Shown: positions 1-7,530 of the stretch, piece by piece
Position numbering within the stretch: position 1 is the first letter of the stretch
Layout of the letters: each line of letters opens with the position of its first letter
Position numbers and translations under genes: made by a program
Assembly (NCBI GenBank): GCA_964440285.1
Contig: CAYTRV010000005.1
Coordinates: 1 to 30,463, forward strand
Direction: 5' to 3'
Length of the DNA stretch: 30,463 nucleotides
From: CALMEC01 sp964440285
Lineage (GTDB): Bacteria; Actinomycetota; Thermoleophilia; Miltoncostaeales; Miltoncostaeaceae
Notes under the pieces: model-generated
Told to the model about the DNA's origin: nothing
Database searches by the model: none
The model's input: only the letters and a program-made list of their open reading frames with translations

Positions 1-1
1 C

Positions 2-304
2 GGCGCGGCGATCATCGAGGCGCGCGGGCTGTCCAGCGCGGCGTCGGCGGCCAATGCGCTCATCGACCACGTCGCGGCGCTGGTCACCCCGGGCGACACG
101 CTCCACTCGATGGCGATCCCATCCGGCGGGAGGTACGGGTTCGCCGACGGGGTGTGGGCGTCGATGCCGGTGCGCATCACCGCGCCTGGCGAGTACGCCG
201 TCGATACGAGCTTCCAGCACGACGAGTTCGCGCAGGGCAAGATCGCCCTGACGAACGAGGAGCTCGTCGGCGAGCGCGACACCGTCGCAGAGATGCTGGG
301 GTAA
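2..304 (+). CDS. mdh: Malate dehydrogenase, C-terminal part (cut by window start)
   Basis: This is the last 100 residues of an NAD-dependent malate dehydrogenase, which interconverts malate and oxaloacetate in the TCA cycle. The visible part opens with GAAIIEARGLSSAASAAN and continues through SMAIPSGGRYG and a DEFAQGKIALTNEEL-like helix. This resembles the C-terminal domain of the actinobacterial/proteobacterial cytosolic MDH type (my recollection of the family, not an alignment). The N-terminal Rossmann fold and catalytic residues lie outside the window. The TAA stop shares its last base with the ATG of the next gene, so the two are probably co-transcribed. Succinyl-CoA synthetase in the same window belongs to the same cycle. 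Confidence 0.85.
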   Translation, partial: GAAIIEARGLSSAASAANALIDHVAALVTPGDTLHSMAIPSGGRYGFADGVWASMPVRITAPGEYAVDTSFQHDEFAQGKIALTNEELVGERDTVAEMLG

Positions 305-1047
305 TGCCGGACCCGACCGAGCCGGCGCGGCCGCGCCTGTCGGTCGTGCTGCCAGCCTACGATGAGGAGACCCGGCTGCCGGAGACGCTGGCGGCCTGGT
401 CCACCTACCTCAGCCACCAGACGTATACGTGGGAGATCGTGGTCGCCGACGACGGCAGCCGCGACGGCACCGGCGACGTCGCCGAGGCCTTCGCGTCCAC
501 CTGCACGGAGGTGCGGGTGGTGCGCCTGCCGCAGAACCGCGGAAAGGGGGGTGCGGTGCGCGAGGGGGTGCTGGCATCCCGGGGTGAGGTGATCCTCCTC
601 GCCGACGCCGACCTGGGAGTTCCCGCACAGTTCACGGCCGCGGCGATCGCGGCGATCGACGCCGGGGCGGACGTCGCGACCGGCGAACGGAGTCTGCGTC
701 GCTACGCCAGCGAGGAGCGGAGCATCACCCGCCTCCTTGCGGGCCTGGCCGTGCAGGTCAGCCGGCGGGCGCTGGGGCTCACGTTCGTGCGTGACAGCCA
801 GTGCGGCTTCAAGGCCTTCCGGCGCGAGATCGCCGGGGCGATCTTCCGCCGCGCGACGATCGACTCGTTCGCGTTCGACATCGAGGTGCTCTACCTCGCC
901 CGTCGCATGCGCGTCCGCGTGCGGCCGTTCCCGGTGGAGATGTCGTTCCGGGCAGGCTCGACGTTCGACGTGCGCAAACACCTCCCACGGTTCCTGAAGG
1001 ACATCCTTCGGGTCCGCGTCAACGCCCTGCGCGGCGTCTACGACTGA
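304..1047 (+). CDS. Family 2 glycosyltransferase, dolichyl/polyprenyl-phosphate glucosyltransferase-like
   Basis: The 247-residue protein is a GT-A fold glycosyltransferase (GT2). It shows the nucleotide-binding opening SVVLPAYDEE (residues 13-22), VVADDGSRDGT (46-56) and a metal-binding D-x-D within LADADLG (99-105). The motif DSQCGFKAFRRE near residue 164 is typical of the ALG5/DPM1-like branch that transfers a sugar from a nucleotide donor to polyprenyl phosphate. There is no C-terminal membrane domain, so it probably acts at the inner face of the membrane as a peripheral protein. The ATG at 304 overlaps the mdh stop by one base. It excludes a longer upstream reading that would run over the mdh tail. 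Donor and acceptor cannot be read from the sequence. Confidence 0.85.
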   Translation: MPDPTEPARPRLSVVLPAYDEETRLPETLAAWSTYLSHQTYTWEIVVADDGSRDGTGDVAEAFASTCTEVRVVRLPQNRGKGGAVREGVLASRGEVILLADADLGVPAQFTAAAIAAIDAGADVATGERSLRRYASEERSITRLLAGLAVQVSRRALGLTFVRDSQCGFKAFRREIAGAIFRRATIDSFAFDIEVLYLARRMRVRVRPFPVEMSFRAGSTFDVRKHLPRFLKDILRVRVNALRGVYD

Positions 1048-1055
1048 CCGTCACC

Positions 1056-1183
1056 GACGCTAACGCACAGGCCGAGCAGGTGCGGTCCGTGGCGGTGGAA
1101 CGGGCGGCGCAACGATCGGTTGGCTGAGCCCAGCGCTGGAAGACGCGCTCGACGAAGCGCTCCGCCTCCACCTGTCCCTGTGA
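1056..1183 (+). pseudogene. Remnant of a MazF/PemK-type toxin C-terminus
   Basis: Just after the glycosyltransferase stop, one frame reads AEQVRSVAVERAAQRSVG and then stops. Shifting frame within about 1110-1120 continues as WLSPALEDALDEALRLHLSL with TGA at 1181-1183. Joined, the two pieces resemble the last 40 or so residues of MazF-family endoribonucleases (a Q-x-R-x-V stretch followed by a helix ending in LxLxL). The N-terminal toxin core is absent and no start codon is available. I infer a truncated and frameshifted toxin relic. The piece is short, so the family match is from pattern memory. Confidence 0.5.
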
Positions 1184-1190
1184 GCGGCCG

Positions 1191-2477
1191 CTACCCGGGG
1201 GCGTAGCGACGTCCGCCGGCGAACTGGCGAGCGTAGTAGCCCTCGTCGATCGAGCTGATCTTCACGACGTCACCGGTGCGCGGCGAATGCACGAACTGGC
1301 GCTTCGGGCCACCGATGTACAGACCCATGTGGTGGATATAGCCGGAGCTGTCCGCGAAGAACACCGTGTCGCCTGGGAGAAGCTGGGCGACCGTCGGGAC
1401 ACGAAGCCCGACTCGGGCCTGATCGGCGGCGACCCGCGGGAGCGTGATCCCCTGTTGCTTGAACACGTACCAGGTGAAGCCTGAGCAGTCGAAGCCGCTG
1501 ATCGGGGAGGTGCCCCCCCAGCGGTAGGGAAGCCCGAGATACGTGAGCGCGAGGTTCAGCGCGGCTCGTGCCTTCGCCGATGTCGCCCCCTCGATCGGCT
1601 TGGACGGGCCGAGCGCGACCGGGGCGGGCCTGCCCAGGCGCGGCTTGAAGACCAGGGTGCCCATCGCAGAGGCATAGCGAAACGAGGCCGGGTAGGGCAA
1701 CGAGCCCTTCCTGAGCGTCAACTGGCGGGTGACCGCGACCGCCCTCGATGTGAACGTGCGCTCGCCGTCGAGCCCGAGGTACAGCGGATCGTCGGCGGTG
1801 AAGTCGAACGGGGCGGTTGGGAGCTTGCGCTGGGTCAGCACGCGCGAGCGGAGCGCAATCGCTCCGGCCCGAAGCGCGGCGGGAGTCCTGGCCCCCCACG
1901 CAGGCGGCATATCGCCCGGCAGCGTCCCAAGGAGGTAGTTCTCGACGTCGACGTGGTTGGTCATGCTGATCGTGCTCTCGCGTCCCGCGAAGAACCGCAA
2001 CGCTCCGCGGAAGCGCCGGTCGAGCGGGTCGGCGACGCGGATACCCGTCGAGCTGGTCCCGGAGTCGATGACGATCGGGCCGGTGAGCGCGAAGCTGACC
2101 GTGGTGTCGTCGAGGTCCGACACCCGGTACTTGCCGCCCGACCGCTTCACCTCGAAGCGGTGCGTCCCCGCGAGCACCCGCAAGGCCCCCGGGTTCGACT
2201 CGTCGGTGAGCACGAGGTTGGTTTGACCGGAGATGACGATCGCGGGGGCCTCGTCGAGCAGCAGGACCCGGATCGGGGCCTCCTGGCTTCGCACCAGTCT
2301 GGTGCCGGGGAACGCCTGCCGCAGGATCTGGGGGGCGGTCTTGCCCTTCTTGGCGGCCCGCAGGACATCCAGCTTCGTCACCTGTCTCGCCGCGATCGCC
2401 GTTCCCACGAGGGACAGCGACAGAATCGCGACAAACATGACACCAAACGTGTGAGAGACGAGGTTCGCTCGACGCAC
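1191..2477 (-). CDS. Secreted cell-wall protein with SpoIID/LytB-like and NlpC/P60 domains
   Basis: The 428-residue protein begins with a signal peptide or membrane anchor (hydrophobic residues about 11-30). Residues about 120-275 resemble the SpoIID/LytB lytic transglycosylase domain: ENYLLGTLPGDMPPAW followed by ALRAGAIALRSRVL. The C-terminal NlpC/P60 peptidase (about 300-428) has the catalytic Cys331 in FDCSGF, His383 in HHMGLYIG and His397 in FVHSPRTGD, as expected for a cysteine peptidase cutting peptidoglycan stems. It could therefore act on both glycan and peptide. The SpoIID motif usually reads E-M-P with a catalytic Glu; here it is Asp189. The start is GTG, and TAGGGT six bases upstream could be a -10 box of a leaderless transcript. 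An ATG further upstream is in another frame. Confidence 0.85.
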   Translation of the reverse strand: MRRANLVSHTFGVMFVAILSLSLVGTAIAARQVTKLDVLRAAKKGKTAPQILRQAFPGTRLVRSQEAPIRVLLLDEAPAIVISGQTNLVLTDESNPGALRVLAGTHRFEVKRSGGKYRVSDLDDTTVSFALTGPIVIDSGTSSTGIRVADPLDRRFRGALRFFAGRESTISMTNHVDVENYLLGTLPGDMPPAWGARTPAALRAGAIALRSRVLTQRKLPTAPFDFTADDPLYLGLDGERTFTSRAVAVTRQLTLRKGSLPYPASFRYASAMGTLVFKPRLGRPAPVALGPSKPIEGATSAKARAALNLALTYLGLPYRWGGTSPISGFDCSGFTWYVFKQQGITLPRVAADQARVGLRVPTVAQLLPGDTVFFADSSGYIHHMGLYIGGPKRQFVHSPRTGDVVKISSIDEGYYARQFAGGRRYAPG

Positions 2478-2508
2478 CGGGCCACCCTACCATGCGTCCT
2501 GCCAGCCC

Positions 2509-2766
2509 CTAGCGATGACGGTGGGAGCGACCGTGAAGTCTCAGAAACCCCCGCTCGTCGAGGGTTTCGAGATCGCGTGTGAACAGCGCGCCGAGGGCAG
2601 TCGCCTCGGCCTCGGGACCGTCGACGGGCGCGCGAATGACGATCCGCCGCGTGGTCCGGTCGACCACCAGCACCTCGAACCGCGGCGGGTGTCGGGCGAG
2701 CGGGCCGAGCATCATCCGCAGCATCGACGCCTGGGGCGGTTCGGGGCGCCGGACCACGACCTCCAA
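2509..2766 (-). CDS. Small protein of unknown function downstream of lapA-like gene
   Basis: An 85-residue reading starting at TTG, 17 bases after the LapA-like stop and in the same orientation. I do not recognise a family. It contains a strand-rich centre (FEVLVVDRTTRRIVIRAPV) and a helix with EAEATALGALFTRDLE, and ends in a basic, His/Arg-rich tail. It has no signal peptide or membrane segment. Placement behind lapA and before the NlpC gene suggests it is the last member of the minus-strand aminotransferase-lapA unit. The start is uncertain: the reading frame stays open a little upstream without ATG or GTG. Confidence 0.5.
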   Translation of the reverse strand: MEVVVRRPEPPQASMLRMMLGPLARHPPRFEVLVVDRTTRRIVIRAPVDGPEAEATALGALFTRDLETLDERGFLRLHGRSHRHR

Positions 2767-2783
2767 CGTCTGCGCCGCGCGGA

Positions 2784-3059
2784 TCAGGACGCCTGCTTCG
2801 CCTTCCGGTTCGCGCGGTAGCGCCGGATCTGGCCGGGAAGGAGCCAGCCGCTGAGGAATCCGAGGATCAGCGACGAGATGATGACCCAGATCAGGGACGA
2901 CGTCGTCGTGAAGAAGACGAAGCTCACCTTCACGTCGCGCGTGTTCCGGAAGATGAACGTCACCAGCAGGATGCCGACGACGACCAGGACGCCGACCCGG
3001 GTGAGCTGCCGGCGCTGACGTTCGTCGAGCCCGTCGCCGGGCGGGGTCTGGTCGGCCAT
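2784..3059 (-). CDS. LapA-like (DUF1049) small membrane protein
   Basis: The 91-residue protein has two predicted membrane segments, about residues 21-37 (RVGVLVVVGILLVTFIF) and 54-74. Between them lies NTRDVKVSFVFF, the short extracytoplasmic stretch typical of the LapA/DUF1049 family. The C-terminus is basic (QIRRYRANRKAKQ), consistent with a cytoplasmic tail. LapA homologues in proteobacteria assist lipopolysaccharide assembly; actinobacterial members have no settled role. The ATG shares one base with the stop of the aminotransferase upstream, so the two are likely translationally coupled. A longer in-frame upstream start would overlap the aminotransferase extensively and is rejected. Confidence 0.8.
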   Translation of the reverse strand: MADQTPPGDGLDERQRRQLTRVGVLVVVGILLVTFIFRNTRDVKVSFVFFTTTSSLIWVIISSLILGFLSGWLLPGQIRRYRANRKAKQAS

Positions 3060-4153
3060 CACACCGCCGTGAGCGCCTCGGAGAAGACGCCGCCGAGCCG
3101 CTCCATTCCGTCCGCGATCTCCTCCGGGCCGACCCCGCTGTACGCCAACCGGAGCGTCCGTTCCCCGCCGTCGACGAAGCAATCGCTGCCCTTGACGTAC
3201 TGAACCCCGGCGTGCTGGGCGTCCTCGAACAAGGCGTCGGCCGAGAGCGGCTCGGGCAGCTCGAGCCAGAGGAAGAATCCGCCCTGCGGCGGGATACAGC
3301 GGGTCTCCGCCGGCATGTGGCGCAACCCGTCGACCATTGCGTCGCGGCGCTCGCGCATGAGCCCGGTCACGCGTGCGACGTTGGGCGCGAAGTGGCCGTC
3401 TGCCAGGATCCGGTGGATCGCCGCCTCGGCGAGGAGCGACGGCGAGATGTACGTGCGGGACGCGGCGGCGACGAGCCCGGCGGCGATCGCGGCCGGAGCG
3501 ACGATGTAGCCGACGCGAAGGCCCGGCGCGACCGTTTTGGAGTAGGAGGACGTGAACAACACGCGATCCGTTCCCCCGAGCGACTCGATGCTCGGGAGGT
3601 GGTCGCCCTCGAAGCGCAGCAGCCCGTAGGGGTCGTCCTCCAGGATGAGGAAGTCGTGGCGCTCCGCGAGCTCGACGAGCGCGCGGCGCTTCTCGAGGCT
3701 GATCGTCGCGCCGCTCGGGTTCTGGAAGTTCGGGATCGTGTACAGGAGCTTCGGGACCCGGCCGGCCGCACAGGCGGCGGCGAGCACGTCGACGTCCAGC
3801 CCGTCGCCGGCCACCGGGACCGGCAGCACGTCCACTCCGTGAAGCTTGGCCTGGAGGAGCGCGCGGTCGTAGGTGGGCGCCTCGACGCCGAGCAGGTCGC
3901 CGGGGGCGAGCATGCTGTCGAGCAGGAACACGAAGCCTTGGAGGGAGCCGTTGGTGATGAAGACGCGGTCGGCGGTCACCCCGTGCCTGGCGGCGATCAG
4001 CTCACGAAGCGGCGGGTACCCGTGACCCGTGCCGTACGACAGGATGCGGGTCGCGTCGGCGGCGAGGGCCTCCATCGCCGAGCGCCCCACCAGGTCGCCG
4101 GAAAGGGCCTCGGGGCACGGCGCACCACGTGCGAAGGAGATGGTGGTGCTCAC
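3059..4153 (-). CDS. PLP-dependent aminotransferase, class I/II (LysN / MocR-domain type)
   Basis: The 364-residue protein is a fold-type I aminotransferase. Visible motifs are GHGYPPLRELIA (residues 43-54), TNGSLQGF (67-74), PNFQNPSG (141-148), LEDDPYG (171-177) and the PLP lysine K206 in SSYSKTVAPGLRVGY. The PNFQNPSG/EDDPYG pair places it with 2-aminoadipate (LysN) aminotransferases and the aminotransferase domain of MocR regulators, but there is no N-terminal winged helix. It probably transfers amino groups between an aromatic or branched amino acid and 2-oxoglutarate; the exact substrate cannot be read. The start is GTG at 4153. It is followed directly by the LapA-like gene. Confidence 0.85.
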   Translation of the reverse strand: MSTTISFARGAPCPEALSGDLVGRSAMEALAADATRILSYGTGHGYPPLRELIAARHGVTADRVFITNGSLQGFVFLLDSMLAPGDLLGVEAPTYDRALLQAKLHGVDVLPVPVAGDGLDVDVLAAACAAGRVPKLLYTIPNFQNPSGATISLEKRRALVELAERHDFLILEDDPYGLLRFEGDHLPSIESLGGTDRVLFTSSYSKTVAPGLRVGYIVAPAAIAAGLVAAASRTYISPSLLAEAAIHRILADGHFAPNVARVTGLMRERRDAMVDGLRHMPAETRCIPPQGGFFLWLELPEPLSADALFEDAQHAGVQYVKGSDCFVDGGERTLRLAYSGVGPEEIADGMERLGGVFSEALTAV

Positions 4154-4254
4154 GCGCGGAGCCTACCAACGCGCCTCGTGGTCGGCCGTTCACGGCGGAG
4201 TCCGGCGATTCAGCCGGTCACGGCACTCGCTCAGCGCCAATCGCGCAGGCGGGT

Positions 4255-4995
4255 CTACGCGACGATCTCCACCGGGACGCCGGGGGTGGCGTACCGGTTG
4301 AGGGCGCGCACCCCGTCGCGTGACATCCGGATGCAGCCGTGGGAGACCGCCTGTCCGAGCACGCCCGCGTTCGGCCAGCCGTGGATGCCGACGATGCCGT
4401 CGCCGCCGGCGAAGCTGCGCAACACGTTGCTATAGGCGGTCAGCACGAGGATGTACGGCCCGAGCTGCCCGTTCGTGGGCACCGGGTCCCAGATCGCGAA
4501 GAGGCCGCCCGGCGTGGGTGTGCCGCCCGTTCCGACGGCGGCCCTGAAGGTCCTGACGCGCACGCCCCGCTTGAACACCTGGATCGTGCGGGAACCCGTC
4601 TTCACTCGGATCCACGTGGTGTTCCTGCGCACATCGACCGCGGCTTCGGGCACCCAGCCCTGCGTACCGTTGGGACGCTTCGGCAGCTGGATGCGGATCC
4701 AGACCCTACGCTTGACGACCTTCGACGCGGTGACCATGAACACGCTCGGGCCCTGCGAGTACGGCGTGTAGTGCTTCAGCTTCATCACGATCCCCCCGCC
4801 CGGGTTGCGCCGCGCGGCGACCGGGAACAGGATCCGCGCGGTCCACGACGACGCGATCGTCGGCGGCCCGGGCAGGGCAGGCGTGGCTGCCGGCGTGGCC
4901 CCGGGTGGCGGCGTTTCGGCAGCCGCGACCGCCGTGCCGAGCAGCAGGCCCGCCGCCGCGACACCACCGGCCAACGTGATTCGAAAACGACACAT
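4255..4995 (-). CDS. L,D-transpeptidase (YkuD domain), secreted
   Basis: The 246-residue protein has a signal peptide (about 1-26, ending AVAAAE) and a Pro/Ala-rich linker. An SH3-like region (about 50-120) is followed by a YkuD catalytic domain at 125-246. The signature is HGWPN (205-209) and AVSHGCIRMS (216-225), with His219 and nucleophile Cys221. L,D-transpeptidases form 3-3 crosslinks in peptidoglycan or attach proteins to it, outside the membrane. The ATG at 4995 gives a good signal peptide. It lies about 100 bases upstream of the aminotransferase on the same strand and may be transcribed separately. With the NlpC/SpoIID protein it makes two wall enzymes in this stretch. Confidence 0.9.
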   Translation of the reverse strand: MCRFRITLAGGVAAAGLLLGTAVAAAETPPPGATPAATPALPGPPTIASSWTARILFPVAARRNPGGGIVMKLKHYTPYSQGPSVFMVTASKVVKRRVWIRIQLPKRPNGTQGWVPEAAVDVRRNTTWIRVKTGSRTIQVFKRGVRVRTFRAAVGTGGTPTPGGLFAIWDPVPTNGQLGPYILVLTAYSNVLRSFAGGDGIVGIHGWPNAGVLGQAVSHGCIRMSRDGVRALNRYATPGVPVEIVA

Positions 4996-5064
4996 CCTCG
5001 TACGAGGTTAGCTGCCACATCCGGACGCGCAAAATCCCGGGTGCGACGGCCACAGCTCCGGCCG

Positions 5065-5099
5065 GGGTTTCGGAGCGGAGTCGCCGCGTCCCGAAACCC
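5065..5099 (-). terminator. Hairpin downstream of sucD, candidate terminator
   Basis: Perfect 9-bp inverted repeat GGGTTTCGG (5065-5073) and CCGAAACCC (5091-5099) with a 17-base loop. It lies 16 bases after the sucD stop on the minus strand and before the L,D-transpeptidase gene. There is no U-run after it, so it is either an imperfect intrinsic terminator or another kind of 3'-end structure. Confidence 0.5.
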
Positions 5100-5114
5100 G
5101 TGCCACGAGTGCGT

Positions 5115-5984
5115 TCACCCGATGTGCTCCTTGACGAACTGCGCGACCTCCGTCGGGTTCGTCCCGACGCGCACGCCCTTCGCCTCGAGGGCGTCCTTCT
5201 TCGCTTGCGCGGTGCCCGACGAGCCGGTGATGATCGCGCCGGCATGGCCCATCTGCTTGCCGGGCGGCGCCTGGAACCCCGCGATGTAGGCGACCACCGG
5301 CGTCGTCATGCGGTCGGCGATGAACTCCGCGGCCTTCTCCTCCTCGTTTCCGCCGATCTCACCGACCATCACAACGAGGTCGGTTTCCGGGTCGGCCTCG
5401 AATCGGCCGAGGATGTCGATGAACGAGCTCCCGACGACGGCGTCCCCGCCGATGCCGACGACGGTGCTCTGCCCGACTCCCACGAGCGCCAGCTCCTTGG
5501 AGATCTGGTACGTCAGGGTACCGCTGCGGCTGACCAGACCGACGCGGCCGGGCTGGAAGACCTGGGTCGGCATGATCCCCACCGTCGCCTTGCCGGGGCT
5601 GATGACCCCGGGGCAGTTCGGCCCGATGAGCGTCTGGTCGCCGCGCCTGAGATGGGTATAGATGCGCAGCATGTCGTGGGCGGGGATGCCCTCCGTGATG
5701 CAGATGATGAGCTCGACCCCGCTCTCGATCGCCTCGTACAGCGCGTCGGGGGCGAACCGCGGCGGCACGAAGACCATCGCGGTGTTCGCCTGCGTCTCCT
5801 GGACGGCCTGGTGGAGGGTGTTGAACACCGGGATGCCATCGACATCCTGACCGCCCTTGCCCGGGGTCACGCCCGCGACGACGTTCGTGCCGTACGCCTT
5901 GTTGCGCCCGGCGTGGAACGCGCCTTCGCGGCCGGTGATGCCCTGTACCACCAGCCGGGTGTCTCCATCGACCAAGATGCTCAT
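5115..5984 (-). CDS. sucD: Succinyl-CoA synthetase, alpha subunit
   Basis: The 289-residue alpha subunit of succinyl-CoA ligase converts succinyl-CoA, phosphate and NDP to succinate, CoA and NTP in the TCA cycle. The CoA-binding N-terminus shows VVQGITGREGAFHA (12-25). The phosphorylated histidine is His247 in MGHAGAIITGSSGTA. GPNCPGVISPG (121-131) is also diagnostic. Length matches the family. The ATG overlaps the sucC stop by four bases (ATGA), so the two subunits are translationally coupled. This pair also accepts succinyl-CoA made by the propionyl-CoA operon at 11102-16237. Confidence 0.95.
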   Translation of the reverse strand: MSILVDGDTRLVVQGITGREGAFHAGRNKAYGTNVVAGVTPGKGGQDVDGIPVFNTLHQAVQETQANTAMVFVPPRFAPDALYEAIESGVELIICITEGIPAHDMLRIYTHLRRGDQTLIGPNCPGVISPGKATVGIMPTQVFQPGRVGLVSRSGTLTYQISKELALVGVGQSTVVGIGGDAVVGSSFIDILGRFEADPETDLVVMVGEIGGNEEEKAAEFIADRMTTPVVAYIAGFQAPPGKQMGHAGAIITGSSGTAQAKKDALEAKGVRVGTNPTEVAQFVKEHIG

Positions 5985-7129
5985 GCGGCTCCCTTTGCGA
6001 GCGCGACGGCTCGTTCGGCGGCCGACAGCATGGTTGGCTCGACGACGACGTTCGCGGGTGCGCGCTCCTTGATGATCGCGCGTCCCTCTTCCTCGTTCGT
6101 GCCGTCGAGGCGGACGACGATCGGGAGCGTCGACCCGAGCTGGCCGATCGCGGTGAGCAGGCCCTCGGCGACCTCGTCGCAACGGGTGATCCCGCCGAAG
6201 ATGTTGATCAGCAGGGCCTTGACCTTCGGGTCCGAGAGCAGCACCTCAAGGGCTTCGACGACCTCCTCGGCCTTCGAGCCGCCGCCGGCGTCGAGGAAGT
6301 TCGCGGGCCGGCCGCCGGCGAGCGCGACGACATCGAGGGTGCTCATGACGAGCCCGGCGCCGTTGCCGAGGATGCCGACGTCGCCGTCGAGCTTCACGTA
6401 GGTGACGCCCTTCTCCTGCGCCATGCGTTCCTGCGGGTCCTCCGTCGACGCCTCCCGCAGGGCCAGGATGTCCGGGTGGCGGTAGAGCGCGTTGCCGTCG
6501 ACGGTCACCTTGGCGTCGAGCGCGATGACCCGGCCGTCGGTTGTCCAGATCAGCGGGTTGATCTCCATCAGCGTGGTGTCCAGGTCGATGAAGCCCTGGT
6601 AGAGGCGAAGGAGGATGTCGATGACACCCTTCATCGCGCCGTCGTCGATGCAGGCCTCGTAACACAGGCGTCGTGCGTGGTGTGGGTGGAAGCCCGAGAG
6701 CGGGTCCACATGCAGGCGCGCCAGCTTGTCGGGGTGCTCTTCCGCGACCGCCTCGATGTCGACTCCGCCCATGGCGGAGAGCATCACGAGCGGCTTCTTC
6801 TCTCCCCGGTCGAACGTGATCGACGCGTAGTACTCCTTCGCGATATCCGACGCCGCCTCGATCCACACGCGGTGCACCGTGTGCCCCTTGATGTCCATCC
6901 CGAGAATGTCGCGCGCGCGCGCCTCGGCCTCGTCGGGGGTGTCGGCGAGCTTGATCCCGCCGGCCTTGCCGCGACCGCCGACCTGCACCTGCGCCTTGAC
7001 GACCACCCGCCCGCTGATGCGCTCCGCCGCCGCTCGCGCGGCCTCGGGAGTCTCAGCCGCCTCGCCGGACGGCACCGGAATGCCGTGGCGCGCGAACAAC
7101 TCCTTGCCCTGGTACTCGAAGAGATCCAA
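5981..7129 (-). CDS. sucC: Succinyl-CoA synthetase, beta subunit (ADP/GDP-forming)
   Basis: The 382-residue beta subunit carries an ATP-grasp nucleotide-binding domain. It begins MDLFEYQGKELFARHGIPVP, the usual N-terminus. Further motifs are VKAQVQVGGRGKAGG (44-58), MEINPL, and the C-terminal LINIFGGITRCD and VVRLDGTNEEEG. The start codon is TTG at 7129. It is chosen because a strong ribosome binding site stands six bases before it and the family N-terminus begins exactly there; the nearby ATG is out of frame. The ADP or GDP preference cannot be told. It forms an operon with sucD (4-base overlap). Confidence 0.95.
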   Translation of the reverse strand: MDLFEYQGKELFARHGIPVPSGEAAETPEAARAAAERISGRVVVKAQVQVGGRGKAGGIKLADTPDEAEARARDILGMDIKGHTVHRVWIEAASDIAKEYYASITFDRGEKKPLVMLSAMGGVDIEAVAEEHPDKLARLHVDPLSGFHPHHARRLCYEACIDDGAMKGVIDILLRLYQGFIDLDTTLMEINPLIWTTDGRVIALDAKVTVDGNALYRHPDILALREASTEDPQERMAQEKGVTYVKLDGDVGILGNGAGLVMSTLDVVALAGGRPANFLDAGGGSKAEEVVEALEVLLSDPKVKALLINIFGGITRCDEVAEGLLTAIGQLGSTLPIVVRLDGTNEEEGRAIIKERAPANVVVEPTMLSAAERAVALAKGAA

Positions 7130-7135
7130 CCGACA

Positions 7136-7142
7136 TCCTCCC
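7136..7142 (-). promoter_or_regulatory. Ribosome binding site deciding the TTG start of sucC
   Basis: On the minus strand GGGAGGA stands six bases before TTG. An ATG overlapping this site is out of frame, so the Shine-Dalgarno sequence fixes TTG at 7129 as the start. Confidence 0.75.
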
Positions 7143-7206
7143 GCTCGGAAGCCGCTCCCGGGCGGGAGCCGCGCGGGATCCTACCCGCGGGGGTACCCTG
7201 CGGGGG

Positions 7207-7530
7207 GTGACGGACGACCTGGCGAAGCGGCTCGAGATGCTGTTGGTGCTCCAGTGGCTCGACGAGGGCCGCCCCGAGGACGGCACCGTGGTGCTGTCGG
7301 TGTCGACCGCGGCGTCGGAGCTGGGGCTGGAGCTCGGCCGGGCGGGGGTCCTCTCGGTGATGGGCGCCCTCGGTGAGCTCGAGGAGGAGAAGCTCGTGCG
7401 GGTCGCGCTGGAGGGGCCGGTGCGCCGAGACCCGCGGGTGACGCTTGCGCAGGAGCTGCGGGACGACGCGGGCCGGCTCTTCGGCGGCGACGGTGGCGCC
7501 GGACCGGTCGAGCCGCCTAGCCGAAGGTGA
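7207..7530 (+). CDS. Small protein of unknown function, possibly winged-helix
   Basis: A 107-residue reading with GTG start, divergent from sucC and convergent with dipZ. The N-terminal half is helical (DDLAKRLEMLLVLQWLDEG). It continues VSTAASELGLELGRAGVLSVMGALGELEEEKLVRVAL, which looks like the three helices and start of the wing of a winged helix-turn-helix domain. That assignment is by pattern only. The C-terminus is Gly/Pro-rich and overlaps the dipZ stop by 14 bases, so the last residues are encoded in bases shared with the opposite gene. There is no membrane segment or signal peptide. Confidence 0.55.
   Translation: MTDDLAKRLEMLLVLQWLDEGRPEDGTVVLSVSTAASELGLELGRAGVLSVMGALGELEEEKLVRVALEGPVRRDPRVTLAQELRDDAGRLFGGDGGAGPVEPPSRR

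Noticed and set aside
7160..7206. Inverted repeats (CGCGGG...CCCGCG and GGGTACCC) before sucC as operator or attenuator
   Set aside because: Such short GC palindromes are expected by chance in this base composition, and nothing else supports a regulatory role. A TAGGAT at 7183-7178 (minus) could be a -10 box but has no -35.
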